NCBI GenBank assembly: GCA_937952085.1
Contig: CALFYQ010000142.1
Coordinates: forward strand, 1-18,954
Length of the DNA stretch: 18,954 nucleotides
Source: an uncultured Paracoccaceae bacterium
GTDB taxonomy: Bacteria > Pseudomonadota > Alphaproteobacteria > Rhodobacterales > Rhodobacteraceae
Direction: 5' to 3'
A program made the translations under genes and the position numbers. How positions within the stretch are numbered: the stretch's first letter is position 1; each line of letters opens with the position of its first letter. Of this stretch, positions 14,517 to 18,954 are shown one piece after another. A model generated the notes under the pieces. It searched no databases and had not been told where the DNA came from. It saw nothing but the letters and a program-made list of their open reading frames with translations.

Positions 14517-15348
14517 CGCGATCCTGACCGGGATCGCCCGCGGCGTCCTCACCGAGCCGGATGCGCGCGAGAAGGCCCGCCGCTCCCGCGAGGGCGCGGC
14601 GCTCTGGCGCGCGGCGCGGGCGGAGGGCGCCGCGCGGCTCGGCGACGCCCGGCCGCCGGATCGCCCGGCCCGGCCGGAGAAGCCCGAGCTTCTCGACCCG
14701 CGGGAGATGCCGAAGCGGCGGCGCGGCGCGGAGGCGGGGCGCATCGCCCTCCTCCACGCCGTCGCGCATATCGAGCTCAACGCCATCGACCTTCACTGGG
14801 ACATGGCCGCCCGCTTCGCCGGCGAGCGCCTGCCGATGGGCTTCTTCGACGACTGGGTGCAGGCGGCGGACGACGAGGCGAAGCATTTCGGCCTCGTCGC
14901 CGACCGGCTGGAGGCGCTCGGCGCCTCCTACGGGGCGCTGCCCGCCCATGCCGGGATGTGGCGCGCGGCGGAGGACACGACGGGGGACCTTCTCGCCCGC
15001 CTCGCCATCGTGCCGATGGTGCTGGAGGCGCGGGGGATAGACGTCACCCCCGGCATGGTCGCGGCTTTCGAGGCGGCGAAGGACGAGGACAGCGCCGCCG
15101 CGCTCCGCATCATCGCGGCCGAGGAGGTGGCGCATGTCGCCTATGGCGCGAAATGGTTCAATTTTCTCTGCGGCCGCGCCGACGCCGACCCGAAGCCGAC
15201 CTTCCACGCGCTCGTGCGCCGCTGGTTCCCCGGCGGAACCAAGCCGCCCTTCGACGAGGCGCGCCGCGCCGAAGCCGGGATGCCGCCGGATTTCTACTGG
15301 CCGCTGGTGGAAAGCGAAACAGCGCGTGAAGCGAGGGGGTTCCCCTAA
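14509..15348 (+). CDS. DUF455 ferritin-like protein
   Basis: It encodes 279 residues. The start is taken as TTG at 14509, inside the end of bcp; this overlap is tentative because no other good start is near. The protein matches the DUF455 ferritin-like layout: HAVAHIELNAIDL (Glu89), DDEAKHFG (Glu123 and His126), VLEARGID (Glu173) and AAEEVAHVAYG (Glu206 and His209). Two ExxH motifs plus two further Glu are what a four-helix di-iron carboxylate site needs, so metal binding is likely. The biochemical role of DUF455 is not established to my knowledge; a related fold occurs in tRNA hydroxylase MiaE. Pairing with a peroxiredoxin suggests oxidative or iron stress. The C-terminal part (PPFDEARRAEAGMPPDFYWP) is also family-like. 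Confidence 0.82.
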   Translation: MADAILTGIARGVLTEPDAREKARRSREGAALWRAARAEGAARLGDARPPDRPARPEKPELLDPREMPKRRRGAEAGRIALLHAVAHIELNAIDLHWDMAARFAGERLPMGFFDDWVQAADDEAKHFGLVADRLEALGASYGALPAHAGMWRAAEDTTGDLLARLAIVPMVLEARGIDVTPGMVAAFEAAKDEDSAAALRIIAAEEVAHVAYGAKWFNFLCGRADADPKPTFHALVRRWFPGGTKPPFDEARRAEAGMPPDFYWPLVESETAREARGFP

Positions 15349-15442
15349 CGCTTGAAGCGGCGGTTCCGATCCTTTACGCACCGGTCAAGCGCGGACGAAA
15401 GAGCCGCGCCCGAACGACGAGAGATGGTGTGCGGGAGGCTGA

Positions 15443-16780
15443 ATGCTTCGAAGGCTCAGCGAAGGCGCGAACCGTCGCCTGGAACGCATCGCGCCAGAAC
15501 GGCGCCTGATCCTGCGATCCGAGACTTCGACGCGATATCTGCGACTTTCTCCGCTCGCCCAGGTCTGCGGCGGAGCGGCGTTGGCGCTGGCGCTGGTCTG
15601 GAGCGCGTCGGCGAGCTTCGGCTTCGCCGCTTCGGCGCTTCGCGGCGCGGCGGTCGAGGCGCGGCTCGAAGCGTCCGAACGGGCCGCCGCGGCGGAACGG
15701 GCCCGGCTCGAGGCGCAGCTCGCCGCCACGGCCGAAGCGCTCTCGCTCGCCCGCGCCGAGGCGGAGACGGCGATCTCCCGCTATGAACAGGGCCACGCCG
15801 CGCTCGGCGACGCGTTGACCGGCGAGCGCGAGGCGGAGGCGCGGCTCGCCTCCCAGCGGAACCGCTTCGCGGCGCTCTCCACCGAGCATGACGCGACGGT
15901 TTCCCAATGTCAGGTCGCCGAGCGTCGCCTCGCCGCGCTCGAAGGCCAGCTTGTCGCCAAGCAGGCCGAAACGGCCCGCCTCGCCGATGCGCTCGCCGCG
16001 CTCAACGCCACCGTCACCGATGTGGCGGCCGCGCGCGACGATGCGGCGCAGACCTCGCATTCGCTCGTCCTCAAGGTGGACGAGCTTTCGAACGAGATCG
16101 CCGAGCGGGCGGAGCGTCAGAACCGGCTCTTCGCCCAGCTCGAGGACGCGGCGACGCTGAGCCTCGGCTCGCTCGAAGGCGTCTTCCAGAAGAGCGGCGT
16201 CGCGCTCGAGCCGATCCTCGACGCGGTGCGGCGGGAATATTCCGGCTCCGGCGGCCCCTTCATCCCGGCCGACGAGGTTGGCGCGCTCGCGCCCGACGAG
16301 GAATCGGGGGCGCGTTACGCCGCGCTGATGGAGCAGCTTGAGCGGGTGAACCTGATGCGGATCGCCACCGAGCGGCTGCCCTTCGCGCGGCCGGTCGGCG
16401 CGGCCCGCTTCACCTCCGGCTTCGGCGGCCGGATCGACCCGAAGAACGGCCGCCGCGCGATTCATACCGGGATCGACTTCGCCGCGTCCCGCGGCACGCC
16501 GATCTACGCCACCGCCGGCGGCCGGGTCGTCCATGCCGGCTGGCGGCACGGCTACGGCAAGGTGATCGAGATCGAGCATGCATTCGGTTACGAAACCGTC
16601 TACGCTCACCTCAGCGAGATCCGCGTGAAGGTCGGCGACCGCGTCGAGCGGGGCGACCGGATCGGCGGAATGGGCTCCACCGGGCGCAGCACCGGCACCC
16701 ATCTCCACTACGAAGTCAGGATCGACGGCGAGCCCGTCAATCCGATCAGATACATCGAGGCCGCACGAAATGTTCTCTAA
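15443..16780 (+). CDS. M23 (LytM) family peptidoglycan endopeptidase with coiled coil
   Basis: It encodes 445 residues. The start ATG at 15443 has GGGAGG upstream. Layout: a basic cytoplasmic N-terminus, one transmembrane segment (about 39-62), a long Ala/Glu/Arg-rich coiled coil (about 68-235), a linker, and a C-terminal M23 domain (about 318-438). The zinc and catalytic residues are intact: HTGID (His341, Asp345), YAHL (His389) and THLHYEV (His420, His422). M23 enzymes cut peptide cross-links of peptidoglycan, so this one should be active in the periplasm. Its last 11 bp overlap the bactofilin gene. M23-bactofilin pairs are known from bacteria where the bactofilin positions the hydrolase to shape the cell, and that role is inferred here. 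Confidence 0.92.
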   Translation: MLRRLSEGANRRLERIAPERRLILRSETSTRYLRLSPLAQVCGGAALALALVWSASASFGFAASALRGAAVEARLEASERAAAAERARLEAQLAATAEALSLARAEAETAISRYEQGHAALGDALTGEREAEARLASQRNRFAALSTEHDATVSQCQVAERRLAALEGQLVAKQAETARLADALAALNATVTDVAAARDDAAQTSHSLVLKVDELSNEIAERAERQNRLFAQLEDAATLSLGSLEGVFQKSGVALEPILDAVRREYSGSGGPFIPADEVGALAPDEESGARYAALMEQLERVNLMRIATERLPFARPVGAARFTSGFGGRIDPKNGRRAIHTGIDFAASRGTPIYATAGGRVVHAGWRHGYGKVIEIEHAFGYETVYAHLSEIRVKVGDRVERGDRIGGMGSTGRSTGTHLHYEVRIDGEPVNPIRYIEAARNVL

Positions 16781-17264
16781 GAGCAAGATCAACGAACCCG
16801 CTTCGACGCCGTCCCCGGCGCACGCGACGCCGCCCGCGCCCTCGGCTCCGGCCGCGGCGAGCTCGTCGCCGGCGCCCGTCTCCACCCCCGCGCCGAAGCC
16901 GAAGGCGGCGCCCTCGGTGATCTCGTCCGACCTCAAGATCGTCGGCAACCTGATCACCCCGGGCGACATCCAGGTCGAAGGCAACATCGAGGGCGACATC
17001 CGCGCCCACCTCCTCACGGTTGGCGAGACGGCGACGATCTCCGGCGAGGTGGTGGCCGACGACATCGTCATCCACGGCCATGTGAAGGGCAAGGTGCGGG
17101 GCCTCAAGGTCCGGCTCAACGCCTCCGCCAAGGTCGAGGGGGACATCATCCACAAGACGATCGCGATCGAGAGCGGCGCGCATTTCGAGGGCTCGGTGCA
17201 GCGCGCCGACGACCCGCTGAAATCCGGCGCCTCCTCGCGCGGGAACGGCTCGTCCGGCGAGTGA
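16770..17264 (+). CDS. Bactofilin
   Basis: It encodes 164 residues. The N-terminus MFSKSKI resembles the membrane-targeting peptide of Caulobacter BacA, which begins MFSK. A Pro/Ala/Ser-rich disordered stretch (about 9-48) precedes the bactofilin beta-helix (about 49-143: SSDLKIVGNLITPGDIQVEG through GAHFEGSVQ), made of short repeated strands with regular Gly. A short disordered tail follows. Bactofilins polymerise without nucleotide and act as scaffolds at membranes. The start codon lies inside the M23 peptidase gene (11-bp overlap), so the two are translated together. A strong terminator follows 9 bp after the stop, closing the operon. Confidence 0.93.
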   Translation: MFSKSKINEPASTPSPAHATPPAPSAPAAASSSPAPVSTPAPKPKAAPSVISSDLKIVGNLITPGDIQVEGNIEGDIRAHLLTVGETATISGEVVADDIVIHGHVKGKVRGLKVRLNASAKVEGDIIHKTIAIESGAHFEGSVQRADDPLKSGASSRGNGSSGE

Positions 17265-17272
17265 CGCGCATC

Positions 17273-17302
17273 GCCCGGCCGTCTCGCGCGGCCGGGCGTT
17301 TT
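17273..17302 (+). terminator. Intrinsic terminator of the M23-bactofilin operon
   Basis: The perfect 9-bp arms gcccggccg (17273-17281) and cggccgggc (17289-17297) have a 7-nt loop and are followed by gtttt. It lies 9 bp downstream of the bactofilin stop. Confidence 0.8.
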
Positions 17303-17325
17303 CGAGGCCGGCCCATTCGGCTGGC

Positions 17326-17341
17326 CGCGCCCGAAGGCGCG
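17326..17341 (-). terminator. Small UUCG-loop hairpin downstream of response regulator gene
   Basis: On the - strand, 6-bp arms CGCGCC/GGCGCG close a TTCG tetraloop 22 nt past the stop at 17364. No T run follows, so termination by this hairpin alone is uncertain. Confidence 0.35.
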
Positions 17342-17363
17342 CCCTCTGGCGAAGCGCGGCGGC

Positions 17364-18751
<1,388 letters not shown>

Positions 18752-18755
<4 letters not shown>

Positions 18756-18954
18756 GCAGCTTTCGCCTTGCGCTCCGAGCCGACGAAGCGCAGCACCCCG
18801 TCGAGTTCCGGGGCCAGTTCGCCGGCCAACGCGATCGCGCCTTCCGAGTCCTGGTCATGGGCCAGCCGGTTCAGCCGCTCCGCCTGGCGCTGCAGCCGCA
18901 CCGCGCCGACCGCGCCCGCCACCGAAATGAGGATGTGGCTGGCCGAGCGGATCT
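18752..18954 (-). CDS. Hpt (histidine phosphotransfer) domain protein, 5' part cut by window
   Basis: The frame is open to the right edge; the 66 visible C-terminal residues begin IRSASHILISVAGAVGAVRL. The text matches an Hpt helix with the phosphorylatable His at 18935-18937 followed by a Gly/Ala-rich turn, then QRQAERLNRLAHDQD and a final helix (LAPELDGVLRFVGSE). Hpt proteins relay phosphate between a hybrid kinase and a response regulator. The usual lysine after the His (HxLKG) is Ile here, a mild departure. The stop overlaps the response regulator GTG by 4 bp, so the regulator is its likely partner. The cognate hybrid kinase is not in view. Confidence 0.75.

Overview
This is a very GC-rich stretch of chromosome from an alphaproteobacterium, most likely Rhodobacterales or close to it. 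The evidence is gene content and layout: a divergent PCMT-like protein next to a TolC family protein and a small PopZ/DUF2497-type protein, a YhdP/AsmA-like giant, an M23 peptidase overlapping a bactofilin, and a perfect TTAA-N7-TTAA CtrA-type box. I see no insertion sequence, phage gene, CRISPR array or integrase, so it reads as core or near-core chromosome. The genus cannot be settled from the sequence alone.

Layout. The left edge cuts into an M24 (creatinase/aminopeptidase P fold) gene on the + strand, followed with a 4-bp overlap by a small secreted protein of unknown function. An agmatinase-family ureohydrolase converges on them. Between the agmatinase and an acyl-CoA synthetase (both - strand) lies a 620-bp gap. 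It holds two overlapping small reading frames on the - strand, a CtrA-type box upstream of them and an intrinsic-terminator-like hairpin just past the second stop. This is the least explained part of the window. Next come a - strand acyl-CoA synthetase with a structured leader and a tRNA-Cys(GCA).

On the + strand follow a PCMT-like methyltransferase homologue, a TolC family outer-membrane protein and a PopZ-like protein. A - strand secreted protein of unknown function is divergent from a cytochrome P450 with an unusual I helix, which is followed by a membrane-anchored M48 metalloprotease. That protease ends 2 bp from the end of a convergent 1121-residue YhdP/AsmA-like protein. Divergent from the latter is a Bcp/PrxQ peroxiredoxin overlapping a DUF455 ferritin-like protein.

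The right end has a coiled-coil M23 (LytM) peptidase overlapping a bactofilin, closed by a clear terminator. A - strand pair follows: an Hpt (LuxU-like) protein cut by the window edge and a sigma-54 activator response regulator (LuxO/NtrC type) carrying GSFTGA in place of GAFTGA.

How the genes relate. Many concern the cell envelope and cell shape (TolC, M48 protease, YhdP-like, M23, bactofilin) or polar and cell-cycle organisation (PopZ-like, CtrA box). Bcp plus the ferritin-like protein suggests peroxide and iron handling. All functions are inferred from motifs; no database search was possible.
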